Counted from the first letter of the stretch, positions 1-9,589 are shown. The stretch is 64,000 bases of DNA from Pseudomonas sp. PDM16 (GCF_014851865.1 NZ_JACVAM010000007.1:124001-188000); one strand, 5' to 3'. Made by a program: numbers and translations. The notes: generated by a model not told the origin, from the letters alone.

Positions 1-361
1 GAGACATGCGCATGATGTTGTCGTAGCCGGAGAGCTCCATGTCCATGCCCGCTGCCAACTCCAGCATGGTTGCGACTCTACCTTGGCGGGTTACGCTGCC
101 TTCCGTGGGGGTATAAATCCCTGCCATGGTCCGCAACAGCGTGCTCTTGCCCGCCCCGTTGTGCCCGATCAAGCCAACCGAGTCACCATGCCTGAGCTGG
201 AAGCTCACATCGCGCAGAGCGGTCACCAGTCGTACCTTGCCCGCACGGCCTTCGATGATCCCGCCCGTGCTTATGCGTAGCAGGTGGTTGCGCAAGGAGG
301 TGCCCTGACCATCGTAGACTGGATAGCTGACGGTAACGTTCTCGAAGACAAGCGACACCAT
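1..361 (-). CDS. Polysaccharide ABC exporter ATP-binding subunit (Wzt-like), 3' part outside window
   Basis: This is the N-terminal 120 residues of an ABC ATPase that runs off the left edge of the window. It starts with ATG at 361, three bases after the permease stop codon. The visible Walker A motif is GHNGAGKST, preceded by the typical LRDVSFQL strand. The short N-terminal stretch before the ABC core and the downstream position to an ABC-2 permease match Wzt/KpsT/RfbE ATPases that export O-antigen or capsule chains. The neighbouring glycosyltransferase and methyltransferase support an export role for a surface glycan. The signature motif, Walker B and any C-terminal carbohydrate-binding domain lie outside the window. 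Confidence 0.85.
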   Translation of the reverse strand, partial: MVSLVFENVTVSYPVYDGQGTSLRNHLLRISTGGIIEGRAGKVRLVTALRDVSFQLRHGDSVGLIGHNGAGKSTLLRTMAGIYTPTEGSVTRQGRVATMLELAAGMDMELSGYDNIMRMS

Positions 362-364
362 GGC

Positions 365-1162
365 TCAGACCCAGAATGCGATATGGCGGCGAAGACGATG
401 GAAAAGCAGCATGGTCGTTGTGCCTCCGGCCAGCAGCATGATTAGGTTCGTGATGAGCACGAACGATGGAATCGGCTCCCCGAGGAGAGGGCTGCGCACG
501 ACCTCGATCAGGTGCGCAACGGGATTGAACCAGATATAGGCTTCGCTTTCCTTCAGGAAGTCGGGGCGGTAGAACACCGGGCTTAGAACCATCAGCAGGG
601 GCATGGACATCGTTATCAGGTACTCAATGTCGCGGAATCTGGCACCCAGCAGGCCGATCAGCCAGGAGAACCAGAGCAGGTTCAGTGTCACTAGCAGCAG
701 GGCTGGCAAGGCCATCAAGGTATTTACGTTGACTGGCAACGAGACAAACGGAGCAATCAGCAGGAACACGGGGAGATAGTGCATCAGGTTGAATAGATGA
801 CGCAGCATCAGCTGTAGCGGATAGATCGACAGAGGCATGTTGAGGTTACGAATCAGCATGGCCTGGCGGATGAACAGGGTAGGCGCCTCTCCCAGTATTC
901 CGGCAATGAATTGCCAGAGAATCAGTCCAGCAGCCAGCGTCGGAAGGAACTCGAGCACGGTCTTGTGCATGAGCTCGCTCCAGATGAAGCTCAAGGCCAC
1001 CGCTCCGATGGACGTGCCTAGTGTCAGCCAGAAGGGGCCCAGCACGCTTCTCCGATAGCGGGCTCGCAGGTCGCTGAGGGTCATGAACAGTATGGCGCGG
1101 GAGTAGCGCCGGGATTCATGAATGTCGTGCCGGAGCGAGGCTCGAAGAGCTGGAAAGGGCAT
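365..1162 (-). CDS. ABC-2 type polysaccharide export permease (Wzm-like)
   Basis: A 265-residue inner-membrane protein with about six hydrophobic segments. The N-terminal cytoplasmic stretch (SDLRARYRRSVLGPFW, about residues 29-45) is typical of the ABC-2 permeases that move undecaprenyl-linked glycans across the inner membrane. The length fits the Wzm/KpsM family. It is followed three bases later by the ATPase gene, so the two very likely form one transporter. The upstream glycosyltransferase and methyltransferase probably build or cap the exported chain. The exact substrate (O-antigen, A-band-like polymer or other) cannot be read from this sequence. Confidence 0.88.
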   Translation of the reverse strand: MPFPALRASLRHDIHESRRYSRAILFMTLSDLRARYRRSVLGPFWLTLGTSIGAVALSFIWSELMHKTVLEFLPTLAAGLILWQFIAGILGEAPTLFIRQAMLIRNLNMPLSIYPLQLMLRHLFNLMHYLPVFLLIAPFVSLPVNVNTLMALPALLLVTLNLLWFSWLIGLLGARFRDIEYLITMSMPLLMVLSPVFYRPDFLKESEAYIWFNPVAHLIEVVRSPLLGEPIPSFVLITNLIMLLAGGTTTMLLFHRLRRHIAFWV

Positions 1163-1229
1163 GAGCGGTATCTGGTAGTAAATAGTGCGTGAGTGTGCCG
1201 GGTGTCGCCAATAAAGAAAATCGAGGTGT

Positions 1230-2207
1230 TCAGACTTTTCCGAAGGCCGCCGCCAGCAGCAGGCTCAGTGTGCCCAGCGTGGTCTGTCGATAGACCCCAG
1301 AGGCGAGGATGTCAGTTAGGCGCCGCCAGCCTGATGCGCGACGGGCTGCCGAGAAATGCTCGAGTATGATCTGGTTGTCCCGGGTCAGGCGATGCCTGAG
1401 GTGTTCCAGTGAGTTCAGGTTGAGGTCGGTCCAGTTCCGGAAGCGCCCCTGCCAGAGCATGCGCATCCGCACGGCACGAGCGGTCCAGCTGGAATTGGCG
1501 CCGACCAGGTTGTCGCCATGCTGACGGTAGCGTACCGAGGGGTAGGCATCGTAGTAGACCCGGCCGCCACAACCACTGACCACCATGTACATCCACCAGT
1601 CCTGCGAGACTATGTGGGCACCAGGGCTGACCTCGCGTAGCAGATCGCGTGCCGCACGGTTGAAGACCATGGTGTTGCCGCCTCCGACGTTCTGGACCAG
1701 GGCGTTGGCGAAGCTCGGCGGCTTGCGGAACAGCGGTGAGAAACCGACATGCTTGCCGCTCTTGTCGACAACACGGGTGCGGGTGCAATAGAGCGCCGGG
1801 GTATGGGGGGCGACCTGCTGCAGGCAGGTGAGTGCACGCTGTAGCTTGTCGGGTTCCCAGATATCGTCCTGGTCGGCATAGGCGTAGAAATCCACCTCGA
1901 TGTCGGCCTGGCAGGTCAGGGACATGAAGTTGGCCACGAAGCCCTGTCGTGGGCCCGCTTGCAACCTGATCTTGTCCGGCTCCGTGGTGCTTTGATAGTG
2001 CTGCAGTATGTTGAGCGTATCGTCTTGCGAACCATCGTCGGATATCCACATCTGCCAGTTGCGATGGTTCTGCGCGGTGAAGGAGTCGAGCTGCTCGTGC
2101 AGGTGGTTCTGCCCATTGAAAGTACACAGCAGAATGGCCACCCGTGGCTCGGGAGGTGTGGTTCGGCTGGGGGGGGCTTCGGACACTGCAGTAGCCTCGA
2201 ATGGCAT
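1230..2207 (-). CDS. Family 2 glycosyltransferase
   Basis: A 325-residue GT-A fold glycosyltransferase. Near the N terminus it has VAILLCTFNGQ followed by ISDDGSQDDT and YADQDD, the nucleotide-sugar binding signatures of GT2 rhamnosyl/galactosyl-type enzymes. The open frame extends further upstream, but the extension reads through the preceding methyltransferase gene in another frame and has shadow-like composition. ATG at 2207 gives the normal N terminus for the family. It sits 11 bases after the methyltransferase stop and upstream of the exporter genes, so it probably adds a sugar to the exported glycan. Donor and acceptor are unknown. Confidence 0.85.
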   Translation of the reverse strand: MPFEATAVSEAPPSRTTPPEPRVAILLCTFNGQNHLHEQLDSFTAQNHRNWQMWISDDGSQDDTLNILQHYQSTTEPDKIRLQAGPRQGFVANFMSLTCQADIEVDFYAYADQDDIWEPDKLQRALTCLQQVAPHTPALYCTRTRVVDKSGKHVGFSPLFRKPPSFANALVQNVGGGNTMVFNRAARDLLREVSPGAHIVSQDWWMYMVVSGCGGRVYYDAYPSVRYRQHGDNLVGANSSWTARAVRMRMLWQGRFRNWTDLNLNSLEHLRHRLTRDNQIILEHFSAARRASGWRRLTDILASGVYRQTTLGTLSLLLAAAFGKV

Positions 2208-2218
2208 ATGGTCGTGGG

Positions 2219-3289
2219 TCAGCGTCGGCGCATGGCCACCAGATCCTGATTGCCGGCCATGGCTTCGACTATGTCCAGTACGTCGAAGTATTCGCTCCAC
2301 TTGGCCATCACATAGTCGTGGGACTGGATCACATCGACATAGTATTCGGTGGCGTCGATGACCTGATCCAACTGCGGATTTTTGCCGACGTACAAAATGC
2401 CTTCGCGTTGAACGGCCAGGCGTTGCGCGCTGGATGATCGGTAGAGCGCGGACTGTGCCATACCCTGGATGGATAGAAGCACCAGCCCGCCGGGGGCAAC
2501 GATGCGCTGCAGTTCCTCCAGCCAGGCGTTCTGTACGGGCTCCTTGAGATGGGTCAGCACCGAGATGCCTATCACCAGGTCGAAGCTGGCGGCGGCAAAG
2601 GGCATGGGAGGGTACAGGTCGATCTGCTGGAAGCGGGCCGAGGGAATGGTCTCCGTGCAGCCGAGAATATTGTCCGGATCTATGTCGACCCCGGTCACTG
2701 CAGAGGACAGGCGCGGTAGATAGCGAGCCAGCCGACCGGCGCCGCAACCCCAGTCCAGCACGGATGTGAAGGAACTCAACGAGCGGTCGAAGCGATCCAG
2801 CAGCAATTGCTCGATCCGATTGAGCGTCGTGGCTCCACCCAGCTTGAAGAACTCCAGGTGATTGGTGCCGATCACACGCTCTCTGCGGACTGCCGAAGGA
2901 ACAGCAACTTCCAGGGCAGGGTCGCTGATGAACCAGGCGGTGCGATAGGACTTGCGGTGCTCGCCGAACTGTCCGGTGACGTTGAACCTGATGAAGCCAT
3001 TCTCATAGGGGCTTTGGTCCGGCTCCAATGGCTGCCAGCAACGGAAGCGCGAGGCCTTGGTGTTGGGCAGGGTATCGAAGTGCGCGACGATGTCGGGGGA
3101 GTTGAGCGGCCACTCGACCTGGGTGAAGTCCTGGCCATTGATCAGGAAACGGACTTGCTCGGGGTGATCCCATAGGGTCAGAGCCCAGCCTTCGATACGC
3201 ACCCCTTCGGAGTTGATTTCGATGCGATCGGGCATCCAGCGCAGGTGTCTGGCAGCATTCAGCTGCATATCGGCTTGGTAGATATCCAC
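2219..3289 (-). CDS. SAM-dependent methyltransferase with N-terminal extra domain
   Basis: A 356-residue protein. The C-terminal part carries a class I SAM methyltransferase fold: motif I VLDWGCGAGRLARYL near residues 178-192, then the acidic VTGVDIDPDN loop, and a post-I region FDLVIGISVLTHL. The first 120 residues are a beta-rich segment that I do not recognise by name. It is the first gene of the minus-strand glycan block, directly upstream of the glycosyltransferase. Chain-terminating methylation is one possibility, since ABC-exported O-antigens are often capped by methyl groups, but this is inference. Confidence 0.75.
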   Translation of the reverse strand: MDIYQADMQLNAARHLRWMPDRIEINSEGVRIEGWALTLWDHPEQVRFLINGQDFTQVEWPLNSPDIVAHFDTLPNTKASRFRCWQPLEPDQSPYENGFIRFNVTGQFGEHRKSYRTAWFISDPALEVAVPSAVRRERVIGTNHLEFFKLGGATTLNRIEQLLLDRFDRSLSSFTSVLDWGCGAGRLARYLPRLSSAVTGVDIDPDNILGCTETIPSARFQQIDLYPPMPFAAASFDLVIGISVLTHLKEPVQNAWLEELQRIVAPGGLVLLSIQGMAQSALYRSSSAQRLAVQREGILYVGKNPQLDQVIDATEYYVDVIQSHDYVMAKWSEYFDVLDIVEAMAGNQDLVAMRRR

Positions 3290-3387
3290 GGGAGCTCACC
3301 GGTCAGGAGACGATGCCGCATTCTCAACGGTCGTAATCCGGGCTTCAAGTTCGGCTGAAGGCTTGGCGCATCTAGCCGTGAAAGCAG

Positions 3388-3407
3388 AACGGGCCTGAGG
3401 GCCCGTT
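3388..3407 (-). terminator. Hairpin terminator after the VWA gene
   Basis: A GC-rich inverted repeat (AACGGGC, short loop, GCCCGTT) lies just after the minus-strand VWA stop codon at 3414. The T tract on the minus strand is poor, so termination may be weak. It also faces the end of no plus-strand gene. Confidence 0.6.
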
Positions 3408-3413
3408 TGTGTG

Positions 3414-4592
3414 TCACTTGGAGAGGAATCTCATCCCTTCCTCCAGCCCCCGCATCGTCAGCGGGTGCATCTGGTCGTTGATCAACTCGCGCATGATGTT
3501 GGTAGATGCGGTGTATCCCCAGGCGTCCTTGGGGTAGGGGTTGATCCAGATGAGCTTCTTGTACTTCTCCATGAAGCGCTTTATCCACACGTAGCCGGCT
3601 TCCTCGTTCCAGTGCTCGACGCTGCCGCCGGGCTGGGTGATCTCGTAGGGCGCCATAGCGGCGTCGCCAACGAAGATGATCTTCCAGTCCGGTCCGTACT
3701 TGTGTAGCAGGTCAAGGGTGGAGAAACGCTCGCTGGTGCGGCGCAGGTTGTTCTTCCACACGCTCTCGTAGACGCAGTTGTGGAAGTAGAAGTATTCGAG
3801 GTGCTTGAACTCGGTCTTGCATGCCGAGAACAACTCTTCGCAGACCTTGATGTGCGCGTCCATCGAACCGCCGATGTCGAACAGCAGCAGCAACTTCACC
3901 GTATTGCGTCGCTCCGGGCGCATCTGGATGTTGAGTAGGCCTCCGTCTTTCGCGGTGTGGTCGATGGTGCCACCGAGGTCGAACTCTTCCGCGGCGCCTT
4001 CACGGGCGAACTTGCGCAGGCGGCGCAGGGCCACCTTGATGTTGCGCGTGCCCAGTTCGACCTGGTCATCGAGGTTCTTGTATTCGCGCTGGTCCCAGAC
4101 CTTGGCGGCCTTGCCCTGGCGCTTGCCGGCGTCGCCGACGCGGATGCCCTCGGGGTTGTAGCCACCCGAACCGAACGGGCTGGTGCCACCGGTGCCGATC
4201 CACTTGTTGCCGCCGGCGTGGCGTTCCTTTTGCTCTTCGAGTCGCTTTTTGAACTCCTCGATTAGCTTGTCCAGGCCGCCTAGGGACTGGATCTGTGCGC
4301 GTTCCTCGTCGGTCAGGTGCTTCTCGAACTCCTTGCGCAGCCAGTCTTCCGGGATCAGCGCCTCGATGTGTTCGTTGAGATTTTCCAGGCCCTTGAAGTA
4401 GGCGCCGAAGGCACGGTCGAACTTGTCGAAGTGGCGCTCGTCCTTCACCAGGATGGCTCTGGCGAGGTAGTAGAACTCGTCCATGTCGGCGAACACGACG
4501 TTGTGCTTGAGCGCGTTGATCAGGTCGAGCAATTCACGCACCGACACCGGCACCTTGGCCGCACGCATTTCGTTGAACAGGTTGAGCAGCAT
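3414..4592 (-). CDS. VWA domain protein, CoxE-like, partner of MoxR ATPase
   Basis: A 392-residue cytoplasmic protein of the VWA/CoxE family. The N-terminal half is charged and helical, with a Gly-rich linker at about residues 126-150. The C-terminal VWA domain has a MIDAS-like motif DIGGSMD at residues 239-245, where the second Gly replaces the usual Ser. It is the last gene of a minus-strand operon that begins with a MoxR-type AAA ATPase. MoxR/VWA pairs act together as chaperone-like machines that insert cofactors or remodel target proteins. The target here is not evident. The intervening SUKH and GFA genes are not standard members. Confidence 0.85.
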   Translation of the reverse strand: MLLNLFNEMRAAKVPVSVRELLDLINALKHNVVFADMDEFYYLARAILVKDERHFDKFDRAFGAYFKGLENLNEHIEALIPEDWLRKEFEKHLTDEERAQIQSLGGLDKLIEEFKKRLEEQKERHAGGNKWIGTGGTSPFGSGGYNPEGIRVGDAGKRQGKAAKVWDQREYKNLDDQVELGTRNIKVALRRLRKFAREGAAEEFDLGGTIDHTAKDGGLLNIQMRPERRNTVKLLLLFDIGGSMDAHIKVCEELFSACKTEFKHLEYFYFHNCVYESVWKNNLRRTSERFSTLDLLHKYGPDWKIIFVGDAAMAPYEITQPGGSVEHWNEEAGYVWIKRFMEKYKKLIWINPYPKDAWGYTASTNIMRELINDQMHPLTMRGLEEGMRFLSK

Positions 4593-4622
4593 GGCTGCAC
4601 CCTCATGTTTATCTGTGAGGCC

Positions 4623-5015
4623 TCAGGAGCGAAGCTCCTGGGGCAGGCCGTCGGCGATGGCGTACCAGTCGGCCTTGGATTCGGAATAGATGTGCTTCTG
4701 TGGTACCTGGCCCAGTGGGGTGTCCAGTGTGCCCAGGGTAATACCGACCGTCTGCTGGTCTCTGTACCACTGCAGGGTGGCGCCGCAGTGCTGGCAGAAG
4801 CTGCGAGTCACACCGGGAGATGAGTGGTAGCGCGCCACCGAATCCTCGCCGGAGACCCAGCGGAAGCTGCTCCAGGGTACCGTGCAATAGCTGCCGAAGG
4901 CGGCCCCATGACTCTTACGGCACTGGCTGCAATGACAGTGAGTGGCCGACTCGATGGGAGCGTCGATGCGGTACTTCACTGCGCCGCACAGGCAACTGCC
5001 ACTATGTATGGTCAT
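4623..5015 (-). CDS. GFA family (CENP-V/GFA) zinc-binding protein
   Basis: A 130-residue protein with the GFA cysteine pattern: CLCGAVKY near the N terminus, CHCSQCRK, and CQHCGATLQW in the second half. These residues bind zinc in the family that includes glutathione-dependent formaldehyde-activating enzyme, although most members have unknown substrates. A longer frame begins at 5039, but ATG at 5015 has a GGAG ribosome-binding site at proper spacing. It lies 30 bases from both neighbours in the MoxR/VWA operon, so it is probably co-transcribed. Its relation to MoxR function is unknown. Confidence 0.8.
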   Translation of the reverse strand: MTIHSGSCLCGAVKYRIDAPIESATHCHCSQCRKSHGAAFGSYCTVPWSSFRWVSGEDSVARYHSSPGVTRSFCQHCGATLQWYRDQQTVGITLGTLDTPLGQVPQKHIYSESKADWYAIADGLPQELRS

Positions 5016-5045
5016 CTGTTTCTCCAAGGGCTCAGGCATCCTGGC

Positions 5046-5666
5046 TCAGCCGAACTCTTCGAGTGACTGACGAACTTCGTCCAATGCCTCGGCCAGCAGT
5101 TCATCGAATGGCAGCTCGCCCCGCAGGCCATCGCTCAGCAACTCTTTCAGGTTGCGCTTGGCTTCGTCGAAAAGATCCTGGTGGTAATACAGGCTGCCGA
5201 CCTGGCCATTGCGATCGAAGAACAGGAAGTGAGCGCCTTCGTAGATGTCCTCGCCCAGATACCAGCCGAAACACTGGTAGCCGTCATTCAGGGCGCCGAT
5301 CTGGGCCGCATCGAAATGCCTGCCCTCATCGAACTCGCTGCGGTCGTTGCCCCAGTAGGCGCGAATCATCTCGATCAGTCCCAGGGAGCGAGCGGGATTC
5401 CAGCCAGGATCCTGAACGCGCTCGACCAGCTCGCTCGCAGAAGGGATCCAGAAACAGTGGGAGTCGTCCTGCAGGCGATTCTTCAGCGAGCCGAACTCGC
5501 GGTAGAAGTCCGCCAGCTCGGCCGGCAAGGGGAAGCCGGCCAAGGTTTCGAGGCGAGCGATCTCTTCGTCCGTCGCCGGGGCTTCGCTGTACAGCTCGTC
5601 CTCGTCGCCGTTCTGGTCGAGATAGACCTGGTTATAGGCGTCGATACCGCTCTGGATGGCACTCAT
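5046..5666 (-). CDS. SMI1/KNR4 (SUKH) domain protein
   Basis: A 206-residue acidic, soluble protein. The region around residues 30-75 (EIARLETLAGFPLPAELADF then REFG) is the characteristic start of a SUKH/SMI1-KNR4 fold. Later FGWYLGEDIYEGAHFLFFDR and GSLYYHQD fit the beta core. SUKH proteins are often immunity proteins against toxins, or generic protein-binding modules. Here no toxin gene is adjacent. The gene lies 10 bases after the MoxR ATPase stop and 30 bases before the GFA gene, so it belongs to their operon. A start at 5666 was chosen because the upstream extension overlaps MoxR. Confidence 0.78.
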   Translation of the reverse strand: MSAIQSGIDAYNQVYLDQNGDEDELYSEAPATDEEIARLETLAGFPLPAELADFYREFGSLKNRLQDDSHCFWIPSASELVERVQDPGWNPARSLGLIEMIRAYWGNDRSEFDEGRHFDAAQIGALNDGYQCFGWYLGEDIYEGAHFLFFDRNGQVGSLYYHQDLFDEAKRNLKELLSDGLRGELPFDELLAEALDEVRQSLEEFG

Positions 5667-5676
5667 GGCAGATGCC

Positions 5677-6522
5677 TTAGCGGCTGGCACGGCGCGCCAT
5701 GAAGGCCAGGCGCTCCAGCAGCTGCACATCCTGCTCGTTCTTCACCAGGGCCCCAGCCAGTGGCGGGATGGCCTTGGTCGGATCGCGCTCACGCAGCACG
5801 GCCTCACCGATGTTGTCGGCCATCAGCAGCTTCAGCCAGTCGACCAGTTCGCTGGTGGAGGGCTTCTTCTTCAGGCCCGGCACCTTGCGCACGTCGAAGA
5901 ATACATCGAGGGCCTCCGCCACCAGCTCGCCGCTGATGTTCGGGTAGTGCACGTCGACGATCTTCTTCAGCGTTTCGCGATCAGGGAAGGCGATGTAGTG
6001 GAAGAAGCAGCGGCGCAGGAAGGCGTCCGGCAGTTCCTTCTCGTTGTTCGAGGTGATGATGATGATCGGACGCTGCTTGGCCTTGATGGTCTCGTTGGTC
6101 TCGTAAACATAGAACTCCATCTTGTCGAGTTCTTGCAGCAGGTCGTTGGGGAACTCGATGTCGGCCTTGTCGATCTCGTCGATCAGCAGGATCACGCGCT
6201 CGTCGGCCTCGAACGCTTCCCACAGTTTGCCCTTCTTGATGTAGTTGCGAACGTCGTGGACTTTGTCGGAGTTCAGCTGCGAATCACGCAGGCGGCTGAC
6301 CGCATCGTACTCGTACAGGCCCTGGTGCGCCTTGGTGGTGGACTTGATGTGCCAGGTGATCAGCTTGGCGCCGAAGGCGGCGGACAGTTGCTCTGCCAGC
6401 ATGGTCTTGCCGGTGCCCGGTTCGCCTTTGACCAGCAGTGGGCGCTGCAAGGTGATGGCGGCATTGACCGCGAGCTTGAGGTCGTCGGTGGCGACGTAGG
6501 ACTGGGTGCCTTCGAACTTCAT
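5677..6522 (-). CDS. MoxR-family AAA+ ATPase
   Basis: A 281-residue AAA+ ATPase. Walker A is GEPGTGKT at residues 33-40 and Walker B is LLIDEIDK at residues 112-119. Sensor-1 lies in the IIITSNNEKELPDAFLRRC stretch, which also carries the arginine finger. The small size and the absence of extra domains fit the MoxR group. It is the first gene of the minus-strand operon MoxR-SUKH-GFA-VWA. MoxR proteins form ATP-driven rings that act on client proteins together with a VWA partner, here encoded at the end of the operon. Confidence 0.9.
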   Translation of the reverse strand: MKFEGTQSYVATDDLKLAVNAAITLQRPLLVKGEPGTGKTMLAEQLSAAFGAKLITWHIKSTTKAHQGLYEYDAVSRLRDSQLNSDKVHDVRNYIKKGKLWEAFEADERVILLIDEIDKADIEFPNDLLQELDKMEFYVYETNETIKAKQRPIIIITSNNEKELPDAFLRRCFFHYIAFPDRETLKKIVDVHYPNISGELVAEALDVFFDVRKVPGLKKKPSTSELVDWLKLLMADNIGEAVLRERDPTKAIPPLAGALVKNEQDVQLLERLAFMARRASR

Positions 6523-6687
6523 CTGGAAATCCTCGAACGGCCGCGCCGTGGGCGCTGCCGGCTGGTTCGGTGGTGACTGAGTGGCCGACTATAACGCGCA
6601 GGGCAGTGGACTGTGAACGCAGACGGGGCATTCAGTCACTGAATGGCGGGTCATGCCAGGAAATGGCCAAAAAGCCGTGCGAATGAC

Positions 6688-6736
6688 AAGCTTGCTTTAC
6701 ATTCTGAAAGGTCTGATGTTAAGTTTGCTTTACATT
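6688..6736 (+). promoter_or_regulatory. Two direct 16-bp repeats upstream of membrane protein/Xre pair
   Basis: AAGCTTGCTTTACATT at 6688-6703 and AAGTTTGCTTTACATT at 6721-6736 differ at one base and are 33 bp apart start to start, about three helical turns. They precede the ATG at 6755. They look like operator sites for the small Xre regulator encoded second in the operon, and they probably overlap the promoter. This role is inferred from position. Confidence 0.55.
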
Positions 6737-6754
6737 GAATCTGGAGCTACCGCC

Positions 6755-7144
6755 ATGAACATCGCTTCTCGCCGCTATGTCGTTTCCTGTTCCTCACTGA
6801 TGCTGGTGTATGCCGCGCTGGTTGCCCTGATCAGCTGGGGAGTGGACCTGCAGCAAATGCCTTATGCCCTGCGGGTGATTGCCGCTGCCTCGCCAGCCGT
6901 GCCGCTGCTGGCCTCGCTGTATGTGTTCGACCGCTACATGCGCAGCGAACCGGACGAGTTCCTGCGTTTCCTCATGTCTCGCGCCGCGTTGCTGGCCGGC
7001 GGGGCAGTGGTCGGTCTGCTCACGGCGTGGGGTTTTCTCGAGCAGTACGCTGGCTGGCCACGCTTCCCGCTGATCATGGCGTTTCCATCTTTCTGGGCCG
7101 CCTATGCCTTCACCTCGATGCTGGTTCGCTGGCGCTACGCCTGA
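6755..7144 (+). CDS. Small four-helix membrane protein of unknown function
   Basis: A 129-residue protein made almost entirely of four hydrophobic segments, roughly residues 11-31, 39-58, 74-95 and 105-124. I do not recognise a named domain. The chosen ATG at 6755 has a GGAG site eight bases upstream, while the longer frame from 6653 has no ribosome-binding site and would read through the direct repeats. It is followed nine bases later by an Xre-type regulator. This membrane protein plus short HTH protein arrangement is common in bacteria and is usually autoregulated. Confidence 0.7.
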   Translation: MNIASRRYVVSCSSLMLVYAALVALISWGVDLQQMPYALRVIAAASPAVPLLASLYVFDRYMRSEPDEFLRFLMSRAALLAGGAVVGLLTAWGFLEQYAGWPRFPLIMAFPSFWAAYAFTSMLVRWRYA

Positions 7145-7153
7145 GGAGTCGCC

Positions 7154-7354
7154 ATGCACAATCGCCTGAAGGAACTGCGTGCCGAGCGGGGCTGGAGTCA
7201 GTCAGAGCTGGCCCAGCGGCTGGAGGTGTCGCGGCAGAGCGTGAATGCCATCGAGACCGGCAAGTACGATCCGAGCCTGCCGCTGGCGTTTCGGATCGCC
7301 AGGGTGTTCGTCTTGCCGATCGAGTCGATCTTCAGCGAGGAGCTCACGAGCTAG
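7154..7354 (+). CDS. Short Xre-family transcriptional regulator
   Basis: A 66-residue protein consisting only of a Cro/CI-type helix-turn-helix. The recognition region is SQSELAQRLEVSRQSVNAIETGKYDPS, shown here by its core LAQRLEVSRQSVNAIE. It belongs to the YozG/HigA-like group of minimal regulators that accompany a membrane protein. It likely binds the direct repeats at 6688-6736 and controls its own operon. Its 3' end overlaps the convergent DUF748 gene by 11 bases. Confidence 0.88.
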   Translation: MHNRLKELRAERGWSQSELAQRLEVSRQSVNAIETGKYDPSLPLAFRIARVFVLPIESIFSEELTS

Positions 7355-8417
7355 GGGGTGAGTTCTCGTAGCGCGCATTGAAGGCCTGCACGAAGCCGTT
7401 GCGCAGAATGGCAATGAAGGCCTGTATCGGGCTGACATCCTGATCCCTGACGCTACCCGACAGCTCCACTCGGGTGGCGAACTGGTTCTTCTGCTGGTTC
7501 TTCAATACGGTTTCGCTGCCGCCGACCAGGGCTTCCCAGATCGAGCGGAAGAAGCCTTTGTCGTCGTTCTGCACGTCCTGTTGCCAGTTGAATACGTCCA
7601 CGTCGCGTAGTAGTGGCTTGATATAACCATCAAGCTGCCCATTCTCGGCATTGACTTCGACCACTAGGTCGCCATTGCCGGCATTAAAATCGAACTTGCC
7701 GTAAGCGGAGGAGAAGTCATTGAGCCGACGCAGCTCGACATCGGTGGCGCGCACACGGAATTCGAAGTCCTGGAAGTTCTCGAACGGATCGAACACCGCC
7801 GTTGCTTCCAGCGGCGCGTGGTCGAGCAGAAGTGCCTTGCCTTCGAAGCGGGCGACCCGCTCGCCGCGTTCGTCGGCGACATTGGTCAGGTTGTACAGGC
7901 TGGCATTGACGTCGCTGGCTTGCACGTTCACCGGCGGCTGGGAGGTGAAGTTGCGGAAGCTGATCCGCCCGTTCACTACTCGGATTTCGTCGAGCGTGAT
8001 CGGCAGCAGTTTCTCCAGCTGTGCGCGCCAGTCGACGCCGGCACCGGTCTGACTGTCTTCGCTACGTTCGCCGCCGTCGACGAAGTTAAGTTCTGGACTC
8101 TCGAAGATCACCCGTGCCACCACACCGTGGTCGTACCAGAGCGAGTGCCAGCTCACCGATAGATCGATGGAGGGAGCATCGAGCAATGGTACCGGCACCT
8201 CGCCGTCAGCCTTGACGATCTTGAGACCATTGATGTGGTAGGCGCCGCGCCACCATGCGAGGTCCACATCGGTGATCTGGCCGCGATAGTCACCCATGTC
8301 TGCCAGCTTGTCGTTGAGATAGTTGCGAATCAGCACGGGCAGGGTCACGTGCAGGACCAGTAGCAGGGCTACCAGGCCAAGGCATATATAGAGCGGTAGG
8401 CTGTAGCGGCGTTTCAT
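7344..8417 (-). CDS. DUF748-type envelope protein
   Basis: A 357-residue protein with an N-terminal transmembrane anchor (about residues 6-30, LPLYICLGLVALLLVLHVTL) and a long periplasmic region rich in beta strands. The pattern of repeated strand-rich segments such as ITDVDLAWWRGAYHINGLKI resembles DUF748/AsmA-like envelope proteins. Its biochemical role is not known. ATG at 8417 was chosen because the frame upstream of it lacks a signal anchor and is shadow-like. It is divergent from cysK and convergent with the Xre gene. Confidence 0.75.
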   Translation of the reverse strand: MKRRYSLPLYICLGLVALLLVLHVTLPVLIRNYLNDKLADMGDYRGQITDVDLAWWRGAYHINGLKIVKADGEVPVPLLDAPSIDLSVSWHSLWYDHGVVARVIFESPELNFVDGGERSEDSQTGAGVDWRAQLEKLLPITLDEIRVVNGRISFRNFTSQPPVNVQASDVNASLYNLTNVADERGERVARFEGKALLLDHAPLEATAVFDPFENFQDFEFRVRATDVELRRLNDFSSAYGKFDFNAGNGDLVVEVNAENGQLDGYIKPLLRDVDVFNWQQDVQNDDKGFFRSIWEALVGGSETVLKNQQKNQFATRVELSGSVRDQDVSPIQAFIAILRNGFVQAFNARYENSPPSS

Positions 8418-8592
8418 GGGGGCGTCCGTCGCAGCGGGTGTTTCTGGTGGACTGTCAAGCGTGGCGCGGAGTTCGACCCGTCTGCGCGGGGTGATCCGGC
8501 CTGGGGCCATTCGACACGCCAGCGTGGCTTGCGTCGGAGCACGAACAGCCCCTAGGCTGTCTGGCCTCGGTTTTCGACAAGGACACTGGACC

Positions 8593-9567
<975 letters not shown>

Positions 9568-9589
9568 GGCTTTCGTTTGTGCATGAAGA

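Noticed and set aside
2208..2747. N-terminal extension of the glycosyltransferase frame
   Set aside because: It covers the methyltransferase gene in another frame and has Arg-rich shadow composition.
3414..6522. Toxin/immunity locus based on the SUKH gene
   Set aside because: No toxin or secretion gene is adjacent; the operon is built around MoxR and VWA genes.
6653..6754. Longer N terminus for the small membrane protein
   Set aside because: It runs through the direct repeats and has no ribosome-binding site; the ATG at 6755 has GGAG.
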